A DNA stretch of 64,000 nucleotides from contig NC_086382.1 in assembly GCF_036588685.1 (NCBI RefSeq), positions 61,956,987 to 62,020,986 on the forward strand, given 5' to 3'. Source of the DNA: Mytilus trossulus. Taxonomy: Eukaryota > Mollusca > Bivalvia > Mytilida > Mytilidae. Every line of letters begins with the position of its first letter. Positions within the stretch are counted from its first letter, which is position 1. Both the position numbers and the translations under genes were made by a program. Below, piece after piece: positions 41,601-48,672 of the stretch. The notes beneath the pieces were generated by a model that saw only the letters and a list, made by a program, of their open reading frames with translations, ran no database searches and had not been told where the DNA came from.

Positions 41601-44600
41601 TTTATAAGTTACATTGATTAGTAACCTTTGATTAACTGCAACACGCTATAAAAACAAATTAATCATTATAAAAAACAGTTCCCAATTATCCCACATTTAA
41701 ACTTCCCAATTGTCCCACAAACATATTCCCGATTGTCCCACAAAATTTCATTACCTTTTTACCTGTAATTTCAAAAAGTGGGACAATCGGGAAGACACCC
41801 CGCTCGTACGTGTCTTTTTCTTTTTTTTCATTTTCATCTTTTAATAATTATTTTGTCTTAATTATTGTTCTGTCTCTTTTGAGCAGGATTACTGGTTCTG
41901 TTTGTATACTCTGATTGAGATTATGTCTGCCCTTGGAAGTAATATCTAAATATTACTTCCATGGTCTGCCATAGTAAAACTTGACAGGGATACTATTTGT
42001 GTACATAATTATGTTCTCTAATGTGATAAATAAATACAAAGTGGTGATATGATCTATATCTCATATAAACTAAATAATTAATCCATTATACCTCGTAAAT
42101 TCCAGATTTATTGTGAAGGTCCATGGCAGGGCAAAGGTCAAGGCTACCATTGACATTGCTATACAGATCAAATAGTTCAGAGGTTGATGTATAGTTTACA
42201 AAGCCACCTTGTGGGTCTTCGCATTTTATCATAGTGCTATAACATGAATCAAGGTTGTCTTGTACCGTACCAGTTCCTTCCAAAACATTACATTCAGGAG
42301 GAAAATCTGCAAATGAATAGAAGAAAAGTTAACCGAAGCACGTTTTGTAAAGTCTAGATCATACGGTTCAAATAAAATACAAAACATTTCATATAAATAT
42401 AATGTACAACCATACGGTTACAAATAGTGCATGCATAGAATAAGATTAAATTGATACTGATAAGTTGTATTCGTATCCTAAACCTCATTCGGTTGCTACA
42501 ACTGTGGCACCCATGGTAAATTTATGTGCATAGAAACCTGATCTTGTGCTAAGACCTTATCGAAAAAAAAGTGTTATCAAATATAATCTAACGTGTTTTA
42601 CTTACCATTTACGAAGACTTGAACATTGATTGTAGTATTTTGACCATCAGTATCTGACACTATAACAGCAAAGTCGTAATACTCTAAAGTTGGAGTTTGT
42701 TTCAGCTTGAAATCACCCGTATCTGAATTAACACTAAACGTATCTGAAACATAGTTTGCTGAATTAAAAGACAGTGTCATTGTTTATCCTTCCATATTTT
42801 CGCTTATTCTGATGCATTGATAAAGTACATTTGATTGTTTAATAAAAATTGCAGTAGTGTCTTTAAAATTTGAAAAAGAAATATTGCTACAAAGGAAATG
42901 TTTTGTTGATTGTTCAATTTTATTTTTTGAGTAGATTTTATTAAACTCAACAGTAAAAATTAAATGGAGAGCATGTATGAAGCGAAGCAAAGTTATGTCT
43001 ACGTCTAGATGGTAAAAATTTTTATTTCATTTGATCAAATTTTATATATTGAACGTACGAGGTAGTACATGTTTGTTATTTTAAATAATGATTTTAGCTG
43101 AAAAGATAGGACATTTTTGAGTGGGAACTTACTTTTGTCCAAAGACTGTATATTTTGAACAGCATCAGTTATTGCTATTTGGTATGTAACATTGCCATGA
43201 TCAGGGTCGGTACAATCCAAAGTTCCGATCGTTGTTCCAATAGCTGTTGTATCGGGAATTGTCATTACATAAGTTTCCAAAACATGGGTACAAACTGGTG
43301 CCTCATTGGTACTGTTCCCCTGAAAGGAAAAGTTACCATTCTATTACATCAAATAAGCACACTTGTTATTATGCCAACTTATGAAATTTCAAGCAGACGT
43401 TGTCGTAATATATTAGGTATAAGATGTTGCATTGGTTTATCAGTGTATTTATCAATGTCATGTGTATAAATAGAGACTGAAATTTAAAAAAATATAATAT
43501 GAACATTTAAGATGATTGATATGCTATCATTACCAGGGGAACACCCCTCCCCTGGTTAGGGTTACATACATATGGTGAATCATAGACTTAAAAAATGTCT
43601 TACTCCAAACGTTGTCTTGTTTATGGAGCCTCAAAATCCTGTATCCGCCTCATAGTCCTTCAATGTGGTCAATCAGTGAAAAAAGAGATAATACTGCCTA
43701 ATGACAGGTTGTTGTTTTGCATTAAAATCATTTATAAATGACATGTACACCGTCAAATAAACAATGGTAACAGGGGGCCATTTAAAACTTAAAAAAATAA
43801 AATTTAAAAGTCAGGAATCTATATAGTTTAAGACCATATTTTAAACTATAAATGTCGTCTTTATTCTAGTTGGCTTTGGGTTCGGTATATTTTTAGTTAG
43901 CTCTTATCCCATATATTGCTTTTGTTCCCATTACAAGGTTCTTGTTTTCGTGCATTAAAGACTCTGAACAACATATTAATCATAGTTTCTAAGTTGCATT
44001 GTAAAGTATTTATGCATGCTTTTGTTTTATTTGTACTTTTTGGCAAAAATTATGTGTTTCTAAGTCCGATTGTCACATCATATTTTATGATTGCCAATGA
44101 GACAACTCTCCACAAGAGACCAAATGACACAGAAATTAACAAATATAGGTCACCGTACGACCTTCTACAATGAGCAAACCCATACCGCATAGTCAGCTTT
44201 AAAAGGCCCCGAAATGACAATGTAAAACATTTCAAACGAGAAAACTAATGACACGTTTTGTCTCTAGGAAGTCTACATCTTTTTTCAAATGATCAGATTG
44301 ACCATATAATGACCCTTAATCTAGGAAGTTATTATCGCGATATGTACATGTCTTATAGTATTAGGGCGAAGGTTATATACGAGTAATCGCCATGCTTTAT
44401 CCACGCGGAATTTTGAAAATAGATGTCCAGCATTCTTTTATTTATTTTTTCTTTATAAAAGAAAGAAAGAAGTGTGTTTACATTTTCATTTTTTTTAAGT
44501 TTTCTTCACAATCCGTCTTTTGTTTTTGTCAAATATAAGTTTAATATATCTATTAATGTTCAATGGCTGTTTCTTTTCTATATCCTGTTGAAAACATCAG

Positions 44601-47600
44601 TATCATACAGTTTAGGTGCTTTCATATTTGGATATTATGAAATTGAAAATATGTCTAAGCTAGTTTTATATATCTTTGTAACACACACTTGGTCAATGCC
44701 AAAAGATTATAATGAATATGTCATGCAGGATATCTGATACTTCCTAAATCATATTTTCTTATATTATTGTCAGATAAAAAAAGAATAAGAATTAAAAATA
44801 TGAATGATTCATTTCTGGTTATCTATAAATATTAGGATACTTCTTGGAATTACAAATAACAAGATATCATTTATTTTTAGCTTCAGTCTATTCCAAAGTA
44901 AAGAATAAGTTATGACATGCAAAATACATGTGTTGATATTCCTTTTCTGTTATAGTGCATTATTTATGCAACTTGAATAAAAAGGTAATGAATGCGAAAA
45001 CACGTTGGGCATAGAGTTTTGGAAGTGGATATTTTTTCTAGACATATAATATGTTTGGGCTATATTGCTAGTGCCAAATGTAAAGGGCCATATTGCTTTA
45101 CTTTATGAAACTTTTCAAAATGTTTTTAGAACACAAAAATGTAGAAACCATATCAGGGCAAGCTTTCCTGAGCAGAAATTAATGGATAGGGAGTAGGGTA
45201 CCATGTAGATCAGAGATGTGTAGTGTACAATGTAGAACAAAGATGTGTAGGATACCATGTAGATCAGAGATGTGTTGGGTACCATGTAGATCAGAGATGT
45301 GTAGGATACCATGTAGATCAGAGATGTGTTGGGTACCATGTAGATCACAGATGTGTTGGGTACAATGTAGATCAGAGATGTGTAGGATACCATGTAGATC
45401 AGAGATGTGTTGGGTACCATGTAGATCAGAGATGTGTAGGGTACCATGTAGATCAGAGATGTGTTGGGTACCATGTAGATCAGAGATGTGTAGGATACCA
45501 TGTAGATCAGAGATGTGTTGGGTACCATGTAGATCACAGATGTGTTGGGTACAATGTAGATCAGAGATGTGTAGGATACCATGTAGATCAGAGATGTGTT
45601 GGGTACCATGTAGATCAGAGATGTGTAGGGTACCATGTAGATCAGAGATGTGTTGAGTACCATGTAGATCAGAGATGTGTAGGGTACCATGTAGATCAGA
45701 GATGTGTTGGGTACCATGTAGATCAGAGATGTGTAAGGTACCATGTAGATCAGAGATGTGTAGGATACCATGTAGATCAGAGATGTGTTGGGTACCATGT
45801 AGATCAGAGATGTGTTAGGTAACATGTAGATCAGAGATGTGTAAGATACCATGTAGATCAGAGATGTATAAGGTACCATGTAGATCAGAGATGTGTTGGG
45901 TACCATGTAGATCAGAGATGTGTAGGGTACCATGTAGATCAGAGATGTGTAAGGTACCATGTAGATCAGAGATGTGTAGGGTACAATGTAGATCAGAGAT
46001 GTGTAGGGTACCGTGTAGATCAGAGATGTGAAGGGTACCATGTAGATCAGAGATGTGAAGGGTACCATGTAGATCAGAGATGTGTAAGGTACCATGTAGA
46101 TCAGAGATGTGTAGGGTACCATGTAGATCAGAGATGTGTTGGGTACCATGTAGATCAGAGATGTGTAAGGTACCATGTAGATCAGAGATGTGTAGGATAC
46201 CATGTAGATCAGAGATGTGTTGGGTACCATGTAGATCAGAGATGTGTTAGGTACCATGTAGATCAGAGATGTGTAAGATACCATGTAGATCAGAGATGTA
46301 TAAGGTACCATGTAGATCAGAGATGTGTTGGGTACCATGTAGATCAGAGATGTGTAGGGTACCATGTAGATCAGAGATGTGTAGGATACCATGTAGATCA
46401 GAGATGTGTAAGGTACCATGTAGATCAGAGATGTGTAGGGTACAATGTAGATCAGAGATGTGTAGGGTACCGTGTAGATCAGAGATGTGAAGGGTACCAT
46501 GTAGATCAGAGATGTGAAGGGTACCATGTAGATCAGAGATGTGTAAGGTACCATGTAGATCAGAGATGTGTAGGGTACCATGTAGATCAGAGATGTATAA
46601 GGTACCATGTAGATCAGAGATGGGTAGGGTACCATGTAGATCAGAGATGTGTAGGGTACCATGTAGATCAGAGATGTGTAACATACATGTGTAGGGTACC
46701 ATGTAGATCAGAAATGTGTAGGGTACCATGTAGATCAGAGATGTTTAGGGTGCCATGTAGATCATGTAGATCAGAGAAGACAATGCATGAGAGTTCAAAC
46801 AAGAAATAAAAGGAAATTTTAAAGTTTCATTCATTAATAACCGTGGGTTTATCATTTCTTTGGAGGAGGTATGATAGTGAGAAATAATTTGGTTCCTGAA
46901 ATTACAAATTAACAATAGACGCATTCAAGCATTTCAACATTTAAATGTTCAGTTCATTGCTATTGAATAAACCAATTGGTTTAATTTGGAAACTTTATTT
47001 GTGATATCTTTAGGACATCATTAACATGTCGTTATAGCATTTGAGCAAAAAATGCAATTTCATGCATTCTTTGTTTTTGTATGGTTTTTTTCGTGACTAA
47101 GAGCTTTACACAAAAAGATATCTTATACATTTTTTAAATATCTTTGTAAGATACATAAATTAGCAAAATATCTTTTAGAGTAAGGGTTTTCCTTATTTCA
47201 GTTAAAATATCAAAACATTAAAAATAAGCTATTTTTGGTAGTTTTTGCTGGTTTGCACTCAACTTTAAAAGCCCTTATATTAATAAATTAGACAAAAGTC
47301 AAACAAATAGATACTAGAGTCCAACAGGCAAATGTCTTAATATGAACATCTGTAGAAACTTAAGGATGTTATTTGGTCGATCAATAAAACTTTTTCTTTA
47401 CTTTCCAATTCAATACCTTTCTTCTTTTAAGGAAGTTTGTAAGCCCTAAAAGACTCAAATAAAAAAGGTGTCTTACAGTTTTCTAAGTAGAGAGGGAAGC
47501 CTCCTGTGAAATTTGCTAGGTTGACCTGTGTCTACTATTCAATACATAGATATAAACAGATGATGAGGTATGAGTGCAAATGAGACAACACTCCATCTAA

Positions 47601-48672
47601 GTTACAATTTGAGAAAGTAAACCATCAAAGTACGATCTTTCACACAGAGTCCTGTATCACTCCAAACAGCAAGCTATAAAGGGTCCCAATTTTTGTTTAG
47701 TTATGGTGCAAATAACGACCAATCGTCCGTATTCGTCATACCTTTGATCTTTTTAATATTCAACCTGACACATGTAATGAGTTTCAAGATTCTAAATGTG
47801 TTTTTGTTTATGTTTGATTGTATACGTGCTTTGTAAATATCAAAAGAAGTATGTGTGCATATTACTGAGACAGCATTCCAACAACAACATGAAATCAACA
47901 GACATCTAAAGGACAAGATACAGTCTTCAACAGCGACAAAAATCCTCCAATTATTAACAAAATCGTAAAGAAATGACAAAAATAAATATCTTCTGAAAGG
48001 ATTCATCATGTTCATATTTCTTTTGACGGGCAAATTTGATATAATGCATGCGATGAATGATGAACATGCCATAATGGTTGCTCTTAACATTAATGCATTT
48101 TCCTGGAACGTTATACTTCATAATGTCCAAGGAAAGACTCGAAGACTGGGTTAAAAAATTTGTTATGTCTCAAACAAATTAAAGTATACTCTGTTAAGAA
48201 AACAGCTTGTCAAAGTTACCATGTTTATAATGTATTACACCAGACGCACGTTTCATCTACATAAGACTCATCAGCAGTGCTCGCTTCAAAAAGTTGAAGG
48301 CAAACCCCAAAGTAGAATAGCATTGCAAGCCAAACTTTCCAAAAGGTTGTGATAAAAAAAACTTCTAAGCCCATCTATCCCTGGGGTAAAAAAAACTAAG
48401 TGTTCCGGTTAATTCAATATATCATTAAAAGTAAATGTATGGAAAAATTACCATATCTATGATATTGCATCGAACACAAAGTGCTGACTCCGGGGCTTTT
48501 AGAAACAACCCCATAGACATTATTATATCTATCGACTCTTTCATTCAGACTCTTTAGTTCTTACCGTTTGACTTCTGACTTCATCACATGGGTTTTCTTT
48601 CTGGTTGCAGCCACCTCCGATTGTAGATGACACGAGCAGGAATGTTGTTAATATAATTCCCACTTTATACAT
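8682..48672 (-). CDS. Adhesion GPCR with cadherin, SEA, Ig, HormR and GAIN domains (43 exons, 1,832 aa)
   Basis: Complete gene from the ATG at 48,672-48,670 to the TAA at 8,684-8,682. All 43 coding exons were placed by frame and splice signals; they total 5,499 nt with no frame conflict and every intron is GT-AG. Predicted layout: signal peptide (1-20), four cadherin repeats (about 42-455), SEA (456-562), Ig1 (565-668), Ig2 (674-768), hormone-receptor domain (770-824), GAIN (825-1115) with GPS cleavage at T1108/T1109, seven helices (about 1124-1369), and a 462-residue cytoplasmic tail ending DTKL. Adhesion GPCRs sit in the plasma membrane, self-cleave in the GAIN domain, and signal through a tethered agonist just after the cleavage site. 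The SEA-Ig-Ig core resembles the ADGRF family (ADGRF5/GPR116). The cadherin repeats are not part of known vertebrate ADGRF proteins. The receptor type is certain; the subfamily is an inference. Exon coordinates are in the seven block entries. Confidence 0.93.
9662..10979. other. Intron 41 content: family A repeat and foldback
   Basis: Holds a family A copy at 10,010-10,150 (+), a short duplicated block at about 10,608-10,655 with two copies of cgacgtcacaataagag-like sequence, and the foldback at 10,753-10,887. Confidence 0.6.
10753..10887. repeat. Imperfect foldback hairpin, about 57-bp arms
   Basis: Left arm begins ttctacgtatagatatcgta and right arm ends tacgatatcaatgtgtagaa. The arms match with several mismatches and flank a loop with gctcgttcgctacgctcact. 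Similar in design to the hairpin at 5,740-5,858. Confidence 0.75.
11638..13071. other. Intron 39 content: repeats B and C
   Basis: A family B copy is at about 11,935-12,070 and a short family C block with 'aacagcggtatactactgtt' at about 12,234-12,260. The rest is AT-rich and unrecognised. Confidence 0.55.
15211..16786. other. Intron 35 content: stacked dispersed repeats
   Basis: From low to high coordinates: a family D/B-like fragment at 15,336-15,450, a poly-C tract at 15,661-15,674, a family C fragment at 15,835-15,990 (-), a family C head at 16,255-16,310 (-), the repeat at 16,296-16,620, and another family C fragment at 16,640-16,745. No exon seen. Confidence 0.55.
16296..16620. repeat. 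Dispersed repeat, family E
   Basis: Begins 'aacaagaatgtgtccatagt' and ends after 'accagaaaacataatgctcc'. A second copy lies at 17,835-18,030 in the same orientation. The tail holds a (GACG/GAAC)n tract. I recognise it as a common bivalve repeat and suspect a short interspersed element, but no promoter box was identified. Confidence 0.65.
17835..18030. repeat. Dispersed repeat, family E, shorter copy
   Basis: Same start (aacaagaatgtgtccatagt) and same end (accagaaagcataatgccc) as the copy at 16,296, but lacking about 100 bases of the middle-tail part. It lies in intron 32, some 100 bases from exon 32. Confidence 0.65.
18135..22538 (-). CDS. Receptor exons 25-32: seven-transmembrane domain (secretin-like, class B2)
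   Basis: Exons: 22,435-22,538; 21,945-22,047; 20,926-21,076; 20,434-20,503; 19,567-19,633; 19,192-19,277; 18,687-18,813; 18,135-18,176. Family signatures are clear: LLHYIFLVDFFMMLAEGVEM in TM3, FCWLSLESGLIWAF in TM5, LLPLLGITWLFGIF in TM6, and FQYLFAICNSLQGLFIFLFH in TM7. The conserved disulfide is available as C1192 (top of TM3) and C1264 (second extracellular loop). All helices are intact, so the protein should be a functional receptor. Confidence 0.95.
18394..18460. repeat. Short foldback with GCG-rich loop
   Basis: aaatttcatcctc and gagattgaaatt form short arms around agcgttagc. It shares the GCGAG-type loop of the larger hairpins at 5,740 and 10,753. Confidence 0.5.
19885..20240 (+). 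repeat. Dispersed mussel repeat, family B
   Basis: Contains catgagacaactatccatcc, gcaacatataaagggcagca and ccacaagcactgaactacag, which line up with parts of the copy inside 41,105-41,420. It sits in intron 28, between exon 29 and exon 28. A (TA)n run precedes it at 19,696-19,718. Confidence 0.65.
21128..21845. repeat. Long dispersed repeat (about 0.7 kb), family F
   Basis: Runs from 'gaggctctaaagagcatttg' to 'gatgagacaagctcacctgg' and contains catggcggccatcttgattg and gttaacgacgacgacggacg. I recognise this as a repeat widespread in bivalves. It lies wholly in intron 26, between the TM2 and TM3 exons. The internal segments around 21,240-21,300 and 21,415-21,475 are diverged copies of each other (cttactttactgaacatttt and cttactttgccgaacattat). 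Confidence 0.7.
22826..27941 (-). CDS. Receptor exons 17-24: GAIN domain and GPS cleavage site
   Basis: Exons: 27,753-27,941; 27,340-27,411; 26,691-26,799; 25,974-26,093; 25,463-25,541; 24,519-24,636; 23,576-23,622; 22,826-22,949. GAIN landmarks include FVSSCNNLLEDRNRPEWEQL, GVTFPGN and the GPS start CGFWDFNAP (C1071, W1074). The cleavage motif is CEYNHTTNFALLM, giving cleavage after T1108 and a tethered agonist TNFALLM, very close to the usual TSFAILM. The GPS keeps C1071 and C1103 but lacks the other two usual cysteines. Exon 20 starts at 26,093, not at the later AG, because only that start keeps frame. Confidence 0.88.
22946..23279. repeat. 167-bp tandem duplication including a splice acceptor
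   Basis: Copies 22,946-23,112 and 23,113-23,279 are almost identical. The first carries the acceptor and first four bases of receptor exon 24; the second carries a spare copy of that acceptor with AG at 23,118-23,117. Confidence 0.88.
23875..23950 (+). repeat. Dispersed mussel repeat, family A
   Basis: Contains gaagacgaaacgcagtctgg and the following tactggtatccg. A diverged member of the family listed at 378-545. Confidence 0.6.
24150..24475. repeat. Probable tRNA-derived SINE-like repeat
   Basis: Begins near ggttcctggttcgattcccg, which contains a good RNA polymerase III B-box (GGTTCGATTCC). It continues through ctcttgcacgttaaagacac and gcactcgcacccgcgaagtg, a stretch I recognise from bivalve repeats. 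No convincing A-box is visible upstream, so the head may be truncated. It lies in intron 22. Confidence 0.55.
26470..26676 (-). repeat. Dispersed repeat, family D, next to a splice donor
   Basis: Reverse complement of the tail seen at 32,060-32,370: gtcatatttctgacttggta and gaaaatggtgggttgaatct. It ends about 14 bases from the donor of receptor exon 19 (26,690). Another D-like fragment is at about 25,790-25,900. Confidence 0.6.
26943..27060 (+). pseudogene. Reverse-transcriptase fragment, Penelope-like
   Basis: Translation from 26,943 gives MGTNCAPLIADLLLYFYEFQ, which matches the G-x-N-C-A-P-L-x-A-D-L block of the enzyme at 30,495. Only this block remains; the flanks are unrelated. A relic insertion in intron 18. 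Confidence 0.65.
28250..28475 (+). repeat. Dispersed repeat, family C
   Basis: From gttatcttgtagttcgtttt to cggtatactactgttgcctt. Reverse-oriented copies lie at 30,055-30,270 and 34,330-34,620, with fragments near 12,234, 15,835, 16,255 and 16,640. Intron 16 of the receptor. Confidence 0.65.
28582..29265 (-). CDS. Receptor exons 15-16: hormone-receptor (HormR) domain
   Basis: Exons 29,161-29,265 and 28,582-28,673. Residues 770-824 read as a HormR module: VYCPENTDNYGTFWNRT, LPCSGNFTG, RQCIGGNWQTPDYSTC. Four cysteines and the conserved W residues are present. HormR modules sit just before GAIN in many adhesion GPCRs and can be the ligand-contact part. The acceptor of exon 16 is at 28,673; a later AG at about 28,660 would break the reading frame. 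Confidence 0.85.
29620..29700 (-). repeat. Dispersed mussel repeat, family A
   Basis: Reverse complement carries atgagtcttatgtagatgaa and the tggtacttt end. It lies in intron 14. Confidence 0.65.
30055..30270 (-). repeat. Dispersed repeat, family C
   Basis: Contains cagtatatcgctgttcaaaa and cgaactattaggtaacaact. It lies directly upstream of the reverse-transcriptase relic and opposite to it in direction. Confidence 0.6.
30440..31260 (+). pseudogene. Penelope-like reverse transcriptase, truncated and frameshifted
   Basis: An open frame at 30,495-31,193 (232 codons) encodes the C-terminal half of a reverse transcriptase: GIPIGTNCAPLLADLFLF, the catalytic FRYIDDVLS (YIDD at 30,774-30,785), SFLDLYLEF, YDKRDDFNF and YGIYISQLIRYSRA. 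The N-terminal fingers are missing. Near 31,150 the frame shifts; a second frame continues with RYPELVDKYS and reaches a stop at about 31,244. The motif set matches Penelope-like elements better than LTR or LINE enzymes, but no endonuclease domain is visible, so class assignment is moderate. It is inserted in intron 14 of the receptor gene, opposite in direction. Confidence 0.78.
31390..32060 (+). mobile_element. Downstream region of the Penelope-like relic, with tandem duplication
   Basis: Several copies of a tgaa(t/c)gacaaaattattt block occur at about 31,396, 31,452, 31,660 and 31,884. The stretch 31,652-31,860 is repeated at 31,876-32,060 (shared: acaccagcaatgaaa, aaatttgatgtatgcctttt, gttgtttttatagtgata). 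Tandem terminal repeats are known for Penelope-like elements. Confidence 0.6.
32060..32370 (+). repeat. Dispersed repeat, family D (3' tail of the element)
   Basis: Contains gctataaaaccaggttcaat, gcctgtaccaagtcaggaat and gttgttatccattcgtttga. Copies without reverse transcriptase occur at 26,470-26,676 and 33,300-33,439/34,071-34,140, both reversed. It ends some 50 bases before receptor exon 14. Confidence 0.65.
32422..34952 (-). CDS. Receptor exons 12-14: two Ig-like domains
   Basis: Exons 34,701-34,952, 32,826-33,041 and 32,422-32,565, all with phase-1 boundaries as is usual for shuffled Ig modules. Ig1 has C589, W604, the KKRDSG turn and C653 (GILSCLVSD). Ig2 has C695 (ATVNCEV), W709 (LIVWYRN) and C746 (NYGCKG). 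Both keep the disulfide pair and core tryptophan, so both should fold. Two Ig domains after SEA match the ADGRF5 arrangement. Confidence 0.88.
33300..34140 (-). repeat. Family D copy split by a later insertion
   Basis: The parts 33,300-33,439 and 34,071-34,140 join into one continuous family D sequence (…gtagagtaaacct then ttttatagcactaaccctg). The interruption is the inverted-repeat element at 33,440-34,070. Confidence 0.65.
33440..34070. mobile_element. MITE-like element with terminal inverted repeats, 631 bp
   Basis: Ends are ggggtggtgttctcgaag on the left and, reverse-complemented, ggggcggtgttctcgaag on the right. The left end repeats its own core (gttctcgaagctctctta) about 75 bases inward, and both ends are rich in cctaag blocks. 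There is no transposase; a 60-codon frame at 33,587 is not convincing. No clear target duplication could be read. Confidence 0.78.
34330..34620 (-). repeat. Dispersed repeat, family C
   Basis: Contains gcagtatatcgctgttcaaa, atcaactataagaggaaaac and gtgggttgaacctggttttg. It lies in intron 12, about 80 bases from exon 12. Confidence 0.65.
35709..36831 (-). CDS. Receptor exons 9-11: SEA domain
   Basis: Exons 36,713-36,831, 36,114-36,175 and 35,709-35,857. Residues about 456-562 show the SEA pattern: a helix (DSQTEIYQNLSAKVENIVES), then VLDVTVVSFRNGSVIVDVAI, then a second helical part. FRNGSVIVD (residues 514-522) matches the G-S-[VI]-V-V self-cleavage motif of SEA domains, with the likely cut between G517 and S518. 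In ADGRF5 (Ig-Hepta) the SEA module is known to be processed this way; cleavage here is inferred. Confidence 0.82.
37228..48672 (-). CDS. Receptor exons 1-8: signal peptide and four cadherin repeats
   Basis: Exons: 48,565-48,672; 43,133-43,319; 42,606-42,758; 42,092-42,306; 39,255-39,459; 38,735-38,847; 37,863-38,082; 37,228-37,389. Residues 1-20 are a hydrophobic signal sequence (MYKVGIILTTFLLVSSTIGG). Cadherin repeat 1 has DCTDPDHGNVTY and SVNSDTGDFKL. Repeat 2 is Cys-rich and degenerate. Repeat 3 is the most typical, with DVNNPPYF, AKDPDTLPGYNTLTYTI and LNQDTGVLRL, and is followed by the linker DENDPP. Repeat 4 has WDYDIEPDYSTIVYTI. These are the calcium-binding and strand motifs of cadherins, which mediate adhesion. 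Exon 3 uses the acceptor at 42,758; an upstream in-frame TAA rules out a longer exon. Confidence 0.9.
37571..37704. repeat. 67-bp tandem duplication
   Basis: Copies 37,571-37,637 and 37,638-37,704 share ctttcattaattaaaaaatg and caaagt(t/g)catatgta. Intron 7. Confidence 0.8.
39538..39926. mobile_element. MITE-like element, 389 bp, TA-flanked
   Basis: Terminal inverted repeats of about 45 bp: both ends read tttcgagttcatccgtcacc followed by a near-identical aaaaactcgtcaattat. The outer ends are gacc/ggtc, flanked by TA on both sides, which suggests a Tc1/mariner-type target. No coding sequence. Intron 4. Confidence 0.8.
40247..41799. mobile_element. hAT-like non-autonomous element, 1,553 bp, with 8-bp target duplication
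   Basis: Left end ggtttattcccgattgtccc and right end (reverse complement) ggtgtcttcccgattgtccc continue together into cacttttt. CCGCTCGT flanks both ends (40,239-40,246 and 41,800-41,807). Three further gattgtcccacat-like blocks stand just inside the left end and three inside the right end. The element contains a family B copy (41,105-41,310) and no transposase. An 8-bp duplication with short inverted repeats is typical of hAT transposons. Intron 4. Confidence 0.85.
44070..44260 (+). repeat. Dispersed mussel repeat, family B (clearest copy)
   Basis: Contains gccaatgagacaactctcca, aaatgacacagaaattaaca, aggtcaccgtacgaccttct and aaaaggccccgaaatgacaa. It lies in intron 1 of the receptor. Confidence 0.75.
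45192..46770. repeat. 27-bp minisatellite, about 58 copies
   Basis: Unit gtgtagggtaccatgtagatcagagat, shown in parts: gtgtagggtaccatg then tagatcagagat. Because 27 is divisible by three, any frame free of stops stays open; this explains a 515-codon frame on the - strand made of repeated MVPYTSLIY and frames on the + strand. Variants occur at fixed positions (gggta, ggata, aggta; atcacag for atcagag). Variant order repeats at 189 bases (45,344 and 45,533) and at 432 bases (45,838 and 46,270). Confidence 0.95.

Larger units (their letters stand above)
43320..48564. other. Receptor intron 1 (5.2 kb)
   Basis: Contains a family B copy at 44,070-44,260, the 27-bp minisatellite at 45,192-46,770, a family B fragment at 47,560-47,700 and a family A copy at 48,225-48,300. 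The other parts are AT-rich with nothing recognised. Confidence 0.6.

Noticed and set aside
42759..42780. Receptor exon 3 extended to the in-frame ATG at 42,780
   Set aside because: A TAA lies in frame just before it, and the acceptor at 42,758 with its pyrimidine tract restores the correct phase with exon 2.
45115..46662. Long - strand open frame of repeated nine-residue units (515 codons)
   Set aside because: It is the unavoidable result of a 27-bp minisatellite without stops in that frame; several frames on both strands are open, and there is no start context, signal or domain.
45192..46770. Regularly spaced repeats that could suggest a CRISPR array
   Set aside because: Units are contiguous without unique spacers, and the genome is that of an animal.
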